A DNA stretch of 64,000 bases from Takakia lepidozioides (lineage: Eukaryota; Streptophyta; Takakiopsida; Takakiales; Takakiaceae), in contig CM060731.1 of NCBI GenBank assembly GCA_030704615.1, forward strand, positions 81,820,756 through 81,884,755. The letters run 5' to 3'. The position numbers were made by a program, and so were the translations under genes. The notes beneath the pieces are model-generated. The model worked only from the letters and a program-made list of their open reading frames with translations, was not told the origin of the DNA and made no database searches. How positions within the stretch are numbered: position 1 is the first letter of the stretch; each line of letters starts with the position of its first letter. Shown here one piece after another: positions 23,819 to 36,414 of this stretch.

Positions 23819-24322
23819 ATTACCAAGAGTAACTTGGGAAACTGCTTAGGAAGCTTCTTTTGGAGGAAACTTCTCCATCAAGATACCTCATTTGTTTAAT
23901 GAAGCTTCTCCATCAAGAAACCTTTGTTTAATCTTGGAAACTTCTCCAGCAAGAAACCTCCATAGGGGAAGCTTCTTAGGGAAGCTTCTTAGTAGCCAGT
24001 ATATATAGGAGGCGAGACTGGACACTCTTCAGTCTCGCCAACACAAGTTCAAACTACTCTTGTTCCCAGTCCCAGTACTCCAGTCCAGCTTCCAGTACTC
24101 TAGTCCAATTTCCAGTATCTGGTACCCCAGTCCAGTTTCCAGCATTCCAGTATTCGAGTCGAGTTCCAGTATCTTGTACTCTTGTCCATTGTTATAAAGA
24201 TCATCTTGATTCATGTTTACCCACCGTGTATTCGGCCACGCCGACCTTGACTTCTTGTCTAGTCTTGTACCTCTAGTCTGATCTCTTGTTTGTGTTCAGT
24301 CATGTTCTCGTCCTTGACAGTT
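23819..24322 (+). repeat. 3' LTR of the chromovirus
   Basis: Direct repeat of 17586-18062, with an extra about 40 bp of TCCAGT-rich sequence (24080-24130) and scattered substitutions. The GTATATATAGG box is at 24000. The divergence between the LTRs suggests the insertion is not recent. Confidence 0.82.
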
Positions 24323-25832
24323 ACCTCCCTCAGGAGCAGGAGGTGGACCATCCGGCCTTGGAACCGGTACCACCTGAGCTGTGGCAATGGCAGCGAGCCT
24401 CCGCTCTAGCTGCTGAAGCCGGTTGACCATGCCTTGGTCAACACCCTGACCTCCGCGTCCTTGGCCATGTTGAGCTTGCCCTTGCCTGCATCTCGTACCT
24501 GGCCACCTCGTCCTCTCTGGGCTGCTCCACCTCGCCCCCGGCCACCATTGTTCCCTTGGAACTGGCCTGGGCGCAACTCAGGATGCAAACCATAGCACTG
24601 GGCCTTTCCATGCCCGTACTTGCCACAATGCCCACACTGCAACTGTGCAGGCTGTGCCGGTGCCAAACCATTGCCTCCCTTTGGGCAATCCTTCTTGACA
24701 TGGGGTCCTCCACATGTCCAGCACACCACATCCGCCCGTTGTTGGCCAGCAAATGAAGGGAGAGACCCTGTATCTGAGGTCCTCTCTGCCCTTCCCTGAG
24801 CTTCACCTGAGCCCCATTGTTGCCTTGAGCACGTTGAGGTAGTGGCTGGCTAGGAACACCACTACCCCATGGTGCCTCCTTAGCAAATCCCACCATGACC
24901 ACTCATTCCTCCACCATGTTGAGCTCTATCCACTCTGCCAGCAAAAACACATTTGCTAAGGTGGGTTGGGCCGCTTGTATGAGAGTTGCATCCCGCACCC
25001 TTTTCCTCAGCTCCTTGTCCAATATCACATACTAGAATTGGACTGCTTGAGCCTCCGTAACCCCTTGGGTTGCATTAATCAAGCGCCTCATGCGAGTGAA
25101 AGCCTCCTTCAAGCTCTCAGCAGGCTTCCTCTGGAACTCTTGCAAGCTCATCAACTTCTCTGTCATCACCCCTTGGTAGTTCCTTCTCAACTCTTCAAAG
25201 AACTCCACAACAGGGTTGAAGGCACGCACCGCCAGTGGTGCTGGTGCAGTAGTAGCTTGGGTGGACGTCGTAGTTGCTGTACCACTAGTCCCACTACTGC
25301 TCATGGAAGCTGCTGTTGCAGCTGCAGCTACCGGTGTGGCTGCTGCCCTTGTACCTCTAGTGCCTCTAGTGATGGAGACATAGTCGGGGGACCAGTACAT
25401 CCTCCACTCCTCGATCTCAACATCGTGCCCCCGCCTAAACTCATGGTAATCATCCATGGGCGGCCCCTCAAGGTGCTGAAACAACCCATTCCATGCCATG
25501 AAAGGCGTAAACAGTTGTGGATCGCGCATTTGTTGCAAGTCACACCAACTATCAAACTCTTGGATAAAATCATTCAACTCAATGGTGCCCACCGCCCTAG
25601 AGTACCTACGTGGCCCATTGGTGGCTCCATACATCTCCTCCATTGTGTCGCACAACAATGGCAAGGAAACAACTTGCACCGTCGGTGTGAGTTTTCCTGA
25701 TTCACAATCCGAATCAGAACCTTCCGTAGAAGACACAAGAGGTGAAGGTGGCCTAAACCGCACACCTCGTCTCGTATACCCGCTAGTATCGCTAGTGCTC
25801 GTACCAGCACTTTCCCCAGCAACTAGTGGCAC
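24323..25832 (-). pseudogene. Gag gene of a second Ty3-like element, truncated
   Basis: Minus-strand frame from 25832 (266 codons) with an Ala/Thr-rich linker and a capsid-like domain (NPVVEFFEELRRNYQ.., LMSLQEFQRKPAESLKEAFTRMRRL). After TAG at about 25034 and a further break near 24903, the C-terminal part has two CCHC knuckles (CWTCGGPHVKKDC and CGHCGKYGHGKAQC) and an RG-rich tail. It is cut off at 24323 where the chromovirus LTR begins. No Pol part of this element was recognised nearby. Confidence 0.72.
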
Positions 25833-28800
25833 CTCCGTGTTGACAAACTGACACTGAACCGGTCATGAACCTGTCTCTAACCCCCTCTCCACAAGGTAAC
25901 CGGATAGAGAACCTGATGCGGCTTATGGTTTGGAATATTAGGTTCCTAACATAGCCTGCACATGCACCTGCACCTGCATCCACCGCAGGCACTCCTATGG
26001 TTGGCTGGTCATCACCTCCAACCTCACCACAAGAGAAACAAAGATGGTCTGACTGGTCATCAACCCAGCCTCACCATCGACATCATGCTCTAGGATTGGC
26101 TCGGCGATCAAGCCCGAGTCAACCACCTATAAAATCAAGCGCCCACACAAAACTAGCATGGCGCACAATCAAGCATGCAGGTGTGGAGGGGATCCAAACA
26201 CAAAAATGAAAACAACAACTCCCCCACACCAAAAACAACTCCACAGTGTCACTCCTGCAACCCAGCCCAAACCCGGACTGACTCTTGCCTCCACCTACGG
26301 GAAGGTCTCGGCCTACAAAGAAGGTGGAAAGCTACGAGGAAGGGAAGCTAAAGCAATGCATATCCCCAGCACGCTCTCATCCCAACACCCTCTTTTTCCT
26401 CACTTCTCTCACTTGCATGACCATGAGAGCATCCTGTAGACACTCCTCAAACCGCTCTCCACAAGCTCATGAAACTTGGCCTCCAAGGCCCCATGCAAGC
26501 CTCCACAGGGTCCGTCAGTGCCTCCTTATGTCCACCAGCCATTTCTCATAATGGAACCACCTCTGGAAACCACACCATTCACTAATAAAAAATAGAGCAA
26601 ATAGAGGTACATATAGACCCCAACAACATTCTGTCCAAAGGAATTACCTGCAGGCTGGTCTCCCCCATAGTTAAGAATTGGGCTGAAAACCCGAAAAGAT
26701 TACCTGCAGGGAAGTAATCCCCTTTGTTAAAATGCAGCAGGGAGGCAATTCCGACTTTTCTGCCGGATCAGCTAGCTCAAAACCGTTGTTCCTCAGAGCC
26801 CAGCCTCCCCATCAAGGTCCCACGAAACGAGTAAAAAAAATTGTTTTTTTTTTTTTTTTTTTTCACTCTACCTGTTCGCAGCCTTCCGTGGCTCTAACCA
26901 CCACGACTCCTCACGGCCTGCCATAGGCGCTCGTTGGCCACGGGCTGCCCCGTGATACCTCGTGGTACCACGCCCACGAGCCTTCACGGCCCGCCATCCC
27001 CACGATCTGGTCACCGTGCCCACCCGTGGTGCCCGTGTCGCGCACCTCACTTCGGTAAGCTCCCCTTCACGTCATAGTTACTCGCTTTGATGCGCGCGCC
27101 TGACTCCCAACCTGGCCGCCCGGGCCAACTTGGAGCTTCGGCTGCTCACCGGGACATAACGGTCCCCCTTCGCTTCCCACTAAACCCTCCACCTATTTGG
27201 GACTAGGAGAATTCCCTTTGGTAGATGGCAGTCCGGAACAGCTCTCCACTCTTTGGTCGCTTTCCGGCTCGCTCGCTTACTCACTAGTTTTTGGTCACTA
27301 ATGGGCTTGCACCGTTCTTGGGGTTACTACTCCCTATATATACTTCTGTAGCTGTCCGCGGGGGTTTCACAACCAGCCATGCCATTTTATGGCGAACCAC
27401 CACGAAAACCCTCGACTCCCGGTGATGAGTCGCGGTGAGTCTTGGCCCGCTCACCACGGCCCCTATGGACCGTGATGAGTCCCAAGACTCCCCACGACTC
27501 CCACCACGAGGTCTCCGCCCCCATGGTGAGTCCTATGCCACCCCCACTAAGTCCCGCTAAGCTACCACCACCCCTTGTGGAGCCACCCCCACCGCAACCC
27601 GGTGTGCGGGGCTCCACCTAGTGAGCGCCTCCGCTTCCCTGAGTGCCTTGGGCACTCAAGGGTGCTTCAGCCCCCCCATACCTATCGCTGTCGCTGCCCC
27701 CACCACAGGGGCAGCCCCTCATGTGTCCCGACCCCCTGCCCTCAAGGCAAAGGGCCGCGACAGCCCGCACCACTGCTTCCCACGGTCACGGTCAACGGTC
27801 ACGGTCAATAGTCACGGCCTGGGCTCGTGGTATCTCGTGATACCGCCCCTACGGCCCATCACGGCCATTGTTCCCTGCGTTCCCTGGAACTCCCCACGAG
27901 TTCCCATGCGTTCCCGAGGCATTCCCACGCGTTCCCGAGCTCTCCTTGAGCTGGGGTTTGCTCCAGCACCTGCTGCCGACGAGCTATGGCTTTTGCGGAG
28001 CCATCAGCCCTGTTGCCCTGCACTTCTGAGCTCTCATGGCCCACTAGAAGCGCCCCCAACTCAACAAGCAAGCAATATGCTGCCCAACAAGCTCCATTTC
28101 TTCATGAAGCTCACAAAATCCGAAAATACATACATTTACAAACTTGGTGCACCTGCACTTCTCATGCATATCCCCTGGCTCTAGGAAGCCTCGTTGCTGC
28201 CCTTCCAGCCCCGCTCTTGCCACTCCAAGAGCCCTTACACTGCTAAGTTTCAAATTGAAACTCCAACTCAGCAGCCCCCTCTCTTCACCCATATTCTCGA
28301 GTGATAAAGAAATGAATAATACAAGCACACAAGCTCTCTCAAACTCACATACTTGCACATGAAAACATCACTCATATATTAAGTCGAGCCAAGTGCACCC
28401 CACGCCATGGGGAATCCACACTACGACGCCATAGCTAGACGCGGTGAGGCTTAACTCGAGAAAGATGAGCCCACCGCGATTTGCCGTGAAGATAACAACG
28501 TCAGGTGTCCAAACATGTATTGGCCCCTGGATTGATACTTGGGTCAATCCCAAATGTCAATATATAAAAGCCAGCTATTTCCTAGCTAACTTCACACTAG
28601 TGGTAAAATAACTTGACAAGGATGAGGGATGAGGGAGGAGGGAAAAAGGCGGCGCACATTGAGGCGAATCCAATCCAGCACTAGTGGCTCATGATCGCAC
28701 ACTCATGAGGGGCACGGAGGGAAGGAGGGAGGGAGGGGGGATGGGTAGGAGGAGGCTTCGAGCATGAAGCTCACACGATTCGTATTGGGAGGCACCATGC

Positions 28801-30082
28801 CGCTGGAGCTAGACTTGAAAAAATTCCAAGTCCTGGGCGCTCCCCTTACCGCACAATGCGGAGCGGGGGCCCCTTGTGACCCTGTCCTCCGGCAACTAGT
28901 TTTTTTCACTTGTGCCCTTGGAATTTTATTGATGATTGCATTTTGAATAGAGAGAAAAATGGAATTATTGAAGGGAAAAAAGTTAAAACCCTCATAGTGT
29001 CATGAGACATACCATAAAATGTACATGTAATAGTTATATAATAATATTATTATTATAATATTATAAATGACAGCATGTTGCTAGTGAAAGATGAGGATCA
29101 CTTAAACATATAACGTATATTTGAGATTATGGAGGGTTTTGTTGGCAAAAGAAAAGAAAAAAAGAAAAAAAAACTGAAACCTGAAAATATAGTTTCAGTA
29201 GCAAAAAAGTTATTGTAGTATTGTGCTCACGTGAGCACAAACTTGTTGCAATTTTCTAGCATAAGAACATTTATGTTTTGCCATGAAATATTCTTTGGAT
29301 ATTCCTAGAATATATAGAATATCCCTATAATATGTAGAATATCTCTTTCTGCTGCATGCTACTACCCAACTGGCAACCACGGGGCACATTTGTGACTATT
29401 AGGGCCAACCTCCATGTCCCGGCCCTCCCGGCCAAGTTATCCAAAGTTAGCCGACGTTGATGGAGCATGGCTGAATGGTGGCATGGATGGTTGCTTTTAT
29501 GTGCATAGGGTTCGAAAGCAAGGTCTGCCTCGTTGTCCAAGGCCCCGACCAATTGAGCCGGTCACTTGGCAAAGGGTGGGTTCCGCAAGCAAAGAGTGGG
29601 GCAAGTCCCGGCAAGCAATGTGCACAACGGTGACATTCACAGTAGGCAGAAGAGACATGACAACACACATTGGGGAGAGCTACACGGGCAGCACCACTAC
29701 CTAGTGTTGCCAAGGCTACGGCAGCTAGTGTACTGCTGGGGGCGGCCACATCTGTGTATCAGGCTCCATTGTTCTCGGCTACCATGATTGCGACGCCGGG
29801 GGTAAGACCAGCTGAGGTGTTCAGGCTGGCAGCTATATTCTGTGATAGTGGGGAGGTTACTTCATCTTCTGCGGAGATAGTGGGAGGTGGAGGGATCCTC
29901 GGATGTGGGGGTCAAGTCTACCATGGCAGGCTGCAGCTGCCAGGTTGGCGGAGCTGCCAGCTAGGCCAGCCATTGAGCGCGCCATGGTGAGGGGAATGCT
30001 TGCGCGTGAGCCTGGCTAGGCTCACGCCACGTCAGCAATCATCCACGTGTGCAGGTCCTAATTCCGTGCTTCCCCCCCCCCC
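25833..30082. other. Gene-poor stretch: GC-rich repeats, poly-T, AT-rich tract
   Basis: No supported gene. At 26846-26862 there is a pure T run, possibly the poly-A end of a minus-strand retroposed sequence. From 26880 to 27960 are irregular motifs such as CACGGTCACGGTCAACGG and CCACGACTCCC. These give long but low-complexity open frames on both strands, which were rejected as genes. From 28950 to 29340 it is AT-rich, with TAATATTATTATTATAATATT at about 29041 and a GTGCTCACGTGAGCAC palindrome at 29223. Confidence 0.45.
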
Positions 30083-30097
30083 CCTATTACCGTGGAT
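30083..30097. repeat. Transposon end motif (right-type orientation)
   Basis: CCTATTACCGTGGAT, preceded inward by a C run and by GCAGGTCCTAATTCCGTGC. The same two-part arrangement ends the element at 60472 and, inverted, begins it at 50758. Orientation says the element it once ended lay to the left. A GTGAGCCTGGCTAGGCTCAC stem is just inside (30005-30024). Confidence 0.55.
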
Positions 30098-32684
30098 CAG
30101 TTGTCGCATATGTCCCTTTCATCGCCCCCACATGAATATTCTTTCCGACCGAGAACAATGGTAGGTTTGTGGATGGTTTAGGATCGAGGACATGAGTTTT
30201 GAATGAGGAGATCGTCTACTAGAGAATTGAATATTAACAGCAAACCCTTTTTTTTGCAAAGTAGTTCATTCATTCCAACCCACAAACATTTTCCAATGCT
30301 GGAATCTGACGACTCACCCCAGGCAATCCTTAACTGTACTTACGGGAACGCGCGAAGATCTTGAAAAACAGTTTGGGGATGGAAGCAAAACCAAAATACA
30401 TTTTATTAAATCTCACTACTTGAACCTCAAGAACTATTGGAGGTTTCAGAGGAACTACTTCCAGAGTCTGCAGCAATATCATCTATGAACACAACAGCCC
30501 ATCCTTGATGTTTTTTTTTCTCCGCGACCCCCATGGAGAGGCGAATACATTGTTTGTTGGGACAACACCCGTGCGCAAGCTTCCGCGTAAACCGGCAAGC
30601 GGTAAGCTCTAGGGGGACTCGGGGACATGTAGTATCCTTGGAAACCGAAAGGTGTCTGCGTATTCGATGACGCCTACCGAACTTTGGAAAGCAAGAAGAG
30701 GAATGGTGGTAGATGTTATCATCCAGAAATAGACAATGTAAGCAACCATCTGTCGAACGGGAATGACACAATGAAATGCAACATATTTTGCACGACTAGA
30801 GCCGAACTTACTCACACTCAAAATCGGAGTCCACGTCGAGATCCTCGTCAGGCGCTTCGGGCTCCTCAAGAAGTCCCTCCGTGGATGGGGCAGAAGTAGT
30901 GCCCGACTCAAGCTGATGAAGCTCGCTTGAGAAGAGCTCCGTATCAGCCTCCATGCCAAAGAAGTGTCTTCCAGCGCTTTTGCACGCATGAAAAGATGCT
31001 CTTGCAAATCGAACATGAACGAGAAATCAAAACAGGGTTTCCCTAAGCTCACTGCCCACATTTCAAACACAGTGTTCAGGGCCCCACCTGTTCCCATAGA
31101 CAAGTCAACCACTCGTCCACCGTGACGGCTGCATGTCTCCACCAAAGTCTGCATGAAAGCTGGGGATTTCTCCCATGCACCTCTCCAAGGGACACCAGTC
31201 GACCTTTTCGTGGTTCGACCCGAGTCCACGTAATTGAAGATTACATCATCCTCCACTGGCTCGCAGGTGGGGTCAATGTGAGCTGCAAGGTCCCTCAACT
31301 GGAACTCAGCAATACCAGGAGGAAGAGTGTCCTTACGCACCCTCACCAGGCACAAAGCTTCAAACACCCGAGTCTGTCAACAATCACGAAGAGAGCATGA
31401 GGCAAAAGACTAAACCAACTTTTGACATGTACATCAGAACCACTAAACTTTAATTCAAAGGAACCAACTCACTTTCTGCCCCGGGAACTCGCCCTTCGTA
31501 AGAGGCAGAGTGTTGATGCATGTCCAAGTTTTGATGACACGAAACCCGGAAGCTTTCATGTAGCTGAAAAGAGTTCTCCGTGCCGACATGTCCTTTGACT
31601 GCATGAGAAGAAGAGCCCCCGAGTCAGAAAGGAATTTGTTGTTGAATGAGAAGGCCCACTGCCAGTAACGAGAATCCGATTTGTTCCAAGTGGGGGTTGA
31701 ATTGGAAGGCAACACATCAGGGACAGGGAAACTGTCAGGAATGTCCAGCACCACAAGGTCAGTCGCGTATGCCTGCTGAACTCCATTCACCCAATCCGGC
31801 CTTTTTGTGACCTACAGCCAAAAACAGGAGACAGTGTCACAAGCCCAATCTTGATCCAACAGGAAATCAATCCCATCGACAAGCTAGAACAAGTTGTCAA
31901 AACAAAATTATTCACACAACAGTTAAGACATATGTGCTTACCTGAGTGAGGAACAAAACAAGCATGTCCCATGATTTTGAGGGCACCCCTTTGAATGTAG
32001 ACTTCCTGGATTCCATCATTGCCAGAAAACTTTCATTCACCATCTTACGATGGAACTGGCCCAAAACCCTGGATGGATGTTCTCTCGCATCGAAAGGCTG
32101 CTCCCGTGACTTTGCTGTTCTCCTTTCCCTCCTAGTTGGAGAAGGCTGTCTTTCAGTGACCTCTGACGTCCCTGTTCCTACGGAGCTGCACTCTTCCCCT
32201 TCCCCTTCGGATCCCCGGCAATCTTCCCCTTCCGTTTTGGAGTAGCAGATTTCTCAGGCTCTTTTGCAGCCAGAGCAGCAATGATTCTGTCATGAATGTC
32301 TTTGTCAGCCAGTGGGGCAAGTGCCGCGGCGTTGTCGTTAAGGTTTCTCAAAACAACTTCATCGAATGGTGTGTCATGTGTGTCCTATTTTGGCAGATCG
32401 AGGTACCACCCACAGTCTCTGAAGTGCGCCCTGCTCCAGTCTCTGGCAATACCAGCCGTGTACATTGTCTTGTCGTTGGAGGGGTCAGCTCACGAGTAGA
32501 TGAAGTCTGGGTCATCGCTAAGGTACTTTCCCGGTATGAGGACATGATACATATACCTGAATGACACACACACCCAAAATCCAGACAGTCAATCGATCTG
32601 ATCAGGACACAGATCACACATCACGAGAAGTGTATTGGCATGCAGGTCAGTAACACTGATAAACCAACGTTTGAAAGCCCGATT

Positions 32685-33446
32685 CAACATTGCGTTGACG
32701 CAATGTTGATTTGAGCTGAAATGGGAAACATCAAATTTGGAGAACTGCACTTTCAACAAGCACGTACGAGAGGGAAAGCCCATTATACTAAAACATCTCA
32801 TGCACAACATTGGAACCCCAATCAACCTTGCGTTGACGCAAAGAAGATTGGCGGATACACCTATGATAATGTAGCATTGAAAGAGACAGTGCTTGGCAAC
32901 GGAATTCAACATTGCGTCAACGCAAGGTTGTTTTCATTAACAGAGAAAATGGAAAACAATGATTGAAAAACAACATCCGAATATCTGCTGGTATGGATAT
33001 TCAACCTTGCATTGACGCAAGGTTGAATTCCTCTGCTGAAACACCTGTCCAGGGTATTTTTGATACCCTTAACTTTCCTACAATTGTATGGAAATCGGGG
33101 TATTTTGGCGGGATTAATCTAGCAATCCATACCGTCAAACAACGTTGCGTCAACGCAAGGCTGTTTGATGGTACAGTGTAAGCTCTAAACATCATTTCAA
33201 ACAGACTCCAAACCGACTTTAAGTTAATCCTGGCAGCATTGCAAATGGAAACCACCAAAAAAACAACCCAAGAACACAGGAAAACCTACACAGCCAGGCC
33301 CTTCATCAACCTTGCGTTGACGCAAGGTTGATTTGCCTGTCAATTGTTTCCCTTTCACATGCAGAATAACGACTTCATTGGATACCCCAGGTACATGAAA
33401 GTGAAACCAAAACAAATGGATACAAGCTTGTGTTAACACAATGTTG
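32685..33446. repeat. Cluster of seven 24-bp palindromes in an intron, GTYRAC core
   Basis: Units at 32685, 32823, 32907, 33002, 33140, 33307 and 33423. Ideal form: half-site CAACCTTGCGT, a 2-bp centre, then its reverse complement. The middle six bases are GTTGAC, GTCAAC or GTTAAC in six of seven. The spacer sequences are unrelated, so these are dispersed sites, not a simple tandem repeat. They lie between the exons of the ParB-methyltransferase-like gene. Confidence 0.85.
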
Positions 33447-35333
33447 CTCGGCTGCACGTCCAGAGCCTTCAGAGCTCCCTGAAAACCTCCGAATTCGCAG
33501 TTCTACATGGAAAAAACGAAACAAGAATACAGAAACATACACTTCAAGTACCAGAATTGTTTCTTGGAGGTCACACCTATACAACACTCGTTTCATTGCT
33601 TGCTCGCTGTTGTACTGGTTTTTGAATTCGTAGGACCTGGAGATTCTTTTTTCTCTCTCAAACTCCCTGAAAAACAGTTGTTCCAGACAGCGAGCTTCCA
33701 TCTCCTGATATAGGCCTCCAGTGTGATCCGGGGGCAAGACATCTGGATTTTGTAGTTTGCCATTGACTCCCCAAGTGCAGCCACCGCTCATTTTTCCAAC
33801 TGCAGCAAGAAATATCATAAAAATTGTGGAGAGAGCACGGAGCAGCACAAGCATTTGAAAATGGTTTTGTGGAAACTTTACCTGGCTCTAGAAGGTTGCT
33901 TTGTGTAGCCACTGGTCGAATGTGTGGTCGCTAACAACTTTTATTGCTTGTGTCTTGGAGTCCCTCTCAGGAGATGGGAACATGTTGGTGTCTCTCACAA
34001 GTGGATCGGAATTCCAGATCTCCAACCACCTGATTTTGGTTGCATTGTCCACCATTGAAATGGAAAGGCGATGCAGTTTTTCTTGGGTCATCTCTGGCTT
34101 TGAGCCATACTTGTCATAAGGTGCTTTCACCTGTTCCAGAAATTTCGTGCCAAGACTTGGATCTGCTATGCGGATTTGTTTGTCGAACGCACTCATGAGG
34201 TTCTTCCTTTGATTGTTCATCTCGAATTTCATTATGTCCTCAAGCCCAGTAGCAGACCTCTGCTCTTCTGTGTGGGAAGCATAGTACTCTGCTTTCGCCT
34301 TCAAACCAGTTTCTGCTATTTCTTGCTGCATACATTACAGGGAGAAAGAATCAAACATTGCCGTTTCTTGATAAAATTTGCAGTAACAACAATCAAACAG
34401 ATATCAAGAAGCATACCGTGTACATGTAGTCAAGAAAAGCCTCCCTCGTCAGGTTGTACCATGTGCTTGTCTTCTTTTCAGCACACCTCTTCATCTGCTG
34501 AGGACTGAGCACGTTCGTGAATGACTCCACTGGCATCAGCCCTATCTTCTGGATACGGAATAGAGTGTGGCAGAGATTTGTCGTCACATGGGAGGTTTCA
34601 TTGGACCTGGAAAAACCTTCAACTCATAAGATGATTTCTAATTGTGCAAACGCAGATCGGAAGGGGAACAATGTTGGTAACTTACTTGTTTATGTCGTGC
34701 ATGGCTGTCAAGAGCTGCGTGACACGTCCTTTGTGGTTGAGTACCATGGAAACCACGCTCCAATGCCATTCGATCTCGTCCGAGTGCAAGCTTGAAATGT
34801 AATCCATCCAGGCAAGTAGTCTATGGTTCCCATCCCAGACAAAAAACATCTTTCCCATAAACGCTTTTGTGGAGGCCTTTTTGGACAACTTGAACTCAAA
34901 CTCCCTGTTTACATCCTGCCAACATGCATCCCAACTTTGCTCTGTCTCCTCTGTTACAGGACACTCCTCTCCTTTCGTGTTCACAATGGATACATAGAAC
35001 ACAACAGATCCCTTGACATAGCCGTGAACAAAATCGTTCTTCAACTTCGTGATGTCGTTCCTCAATGCGGGTCGAACCGCGGGCATGGAGATCATCCTGC
35101 ATAGTGGGATAACCAGGTTTCCGCCGGGAACCTCCATCGACAGAATCACCTTCGAGGAGTTCACTTTCTGCCCACCCATAACCTCCTCGGCCTTGTCTTC
35201 ATAGTGTCCCTCAAATGACTCCTCCTCACCATCACCTTCTGCCACTTCTGCATCTCCCCCCACGGATTTTCTTTTTCTTTTCCTCTGCACAGAATGAATA
35301 TCCCAGTGAGTGACAGATTGAGCTCCCATGGAT

Positions 35334-35901
35334 CTACCTTGCGTTGACGCAAGGTTGATTGATGGGGATGCAGCTTAGTCTGAAATGCATATAGTCCATT
35401 GAACCAACTAAATGCTTTGCGTTGACGCAGGGTTCTTTTGGTGGCTTCAGATAATCGACTTTCCCTACATTGCGTTTCCTGGTGCGAGACTTCAGATGTA
35501 AAGAGTGGCATCAGAATCAGCCTCGCGTCAACGCAAGGTTGATTCAAGTGCTGAATCTGCTTCATGTCACCTTCATAAACAAACGCTTTGGAGGTTGACA
35601 TCAACCTTGCGTTGACGCAAGGTTGCTGTGGAGCTCTCAGATTGGTGTTCAACAAACAAAAAAATCACATGGAAAGGCACATTGCAACTTATGGTTTCTT
35701 CTTGGCACTGTATGATGCACCGGGAGTATTCAACAGTTCCATGGCTGCCAGGCATTAAGGGTTTGTGGGATTGAACAGAAAAGGCACACGAATCAACCTC
35801 GCGTCAACGCAAGGTTGATTCGAGTGCAGCATCTGCACTCGTTTCATGCCCAGAACATACATTGTGGAGGTCGACATCAACCTCGCGTTGACGCAAGGTT
35901 G
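35334..35901. repeat. Cluster of six 24-bp palindromes in the first intron, with an exon-edge duplication
   Basis: Units at 35334, about 35412, 35518, 35602, 35794 and 35878, the same family as at 32685. Part of the cluster arose by duplication. About 35540-35760 repeats about 35817-36020, including a degraded copy of the exon 1 end: MELLNTPGASYSAKKKP at about 35690-35750 against MEKLNASGASSSAKKKP in exon 1. Confidence 0.8.
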
Positions 35902-36414
35902 ATGTCGACCTCTCTGATGAGCATGGAACAGACAAAAAATAAAATAAAGAGGGTGGATAGTCACCTCTGGTTTCTTCTTTGCACTTGATGATGCTCCTGA
36001 GGCATTCAACTTTTCCATGGGGTCTGGAGGCAACATACTTCCAAGGAGGTCCCGGTGGTGCGAAACAACGGCAGACGGTATGGTCTCTGTGTCCATGTCT
36101 CCTCCCTGCTCTCTCAAGACCTGGTTCTCCACTCGCAGTGCTTCCTCCTGAGCCCAGCTGACTTCCTCGTCCTCCCCCCCTTCAATTGGAGGTTGCTCTT
36201 CGTTCGCCTCCGGGATCACTTGAAGACCTTTCTCTCCAAACAGTGGTTGCAGAATCGGGTTTTGGCGTTCGTCCTCATCTCCGCCGGAGGTTTCCTCTCC
36301 CATTATAAGTTCCCGTCTCGCCTTCCTCATCCTCTCCTTAGCGCGTACCCTTTGCTTGTTTGATGTGAAGTAAAGTGTTCTTCGACATTTTCTTCTCCCT
36401 CGGGATATGGTCAC

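Larger units (their letters stand above)
17586..24322 (+). mobile_element. Ty3/gypsy chromovirus, degenerate, with both LTRs
   Basis: Order: 5' LTR, Gag with CCHC knuckle, protease, reverse transcriptase, RNase H, integrase, chromodomain, 3' LTR. A chromodomain at the integrase C-terminus places it among chromoviruses, which use it to target chromatin. Frameshifts, in-frame TGA codons and a 0.94-kb insertion in the integrase make it non-autonomous. Its right LTR abuts the minus-strand Gag gene of another element, so it probably inserted there. No clean target-site duplication was found. Confidence 0.88.
30479..36414 (-). pseudogene. ParB-like / beta-class DNA amino-methyltransferase-like protein, copy 1
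   Basis: About eleven exons, including 36414-35965 (basic N-terminus), 35284-34686 (ParB-like), 34606-34417, 34325-33882, about 33800-33500, about 32560-31950 (two exons), 31811-31473, 31375 to about 31080, about 30970-30800, and one ending at the stop 30479. The ParB-like exon has PALRNDITKLKNDFVHGY and the signature FFVWDGNHRLLAW. The methyltransferase part has DLVVLDIPD at the DPPY position, then VVDLSMGT and GRHFFGMEADTELF. This IV-before-I order is that of beta-class N6A/N4C enzymes. DIPD lacks the usual aromatic residue. A TAG at 33890-33888 replaces a Trp conserved in copy 2 (TGG to TAG), so this copy is probably inactive. Exon borders are approximate. Confidence 0.68.

Noticed and set aside
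26868-28184. Pro/Ala/Gly-rich open frames of up to 187 codons
   Set aside because: GC-rich repetitive DNA gives open frames on both strands; no domain or conserved block.
16591-30097. A single 13.5-kb element bounded by ATCCACGGTTATAGG and its inverse
   Set aside because: The ends match only over about 15 bp, flanks show no target duplication, and the interior is a mixture of unrelated elements; kept only as a possibility in the end-motif finding.
32685-35901. CRISPR-like array
   Set aside because: The repeated units are palindromes at irregular spacing in a eukaryotic intron-bearing gene, with no leader, cas genes or uniform spacers.
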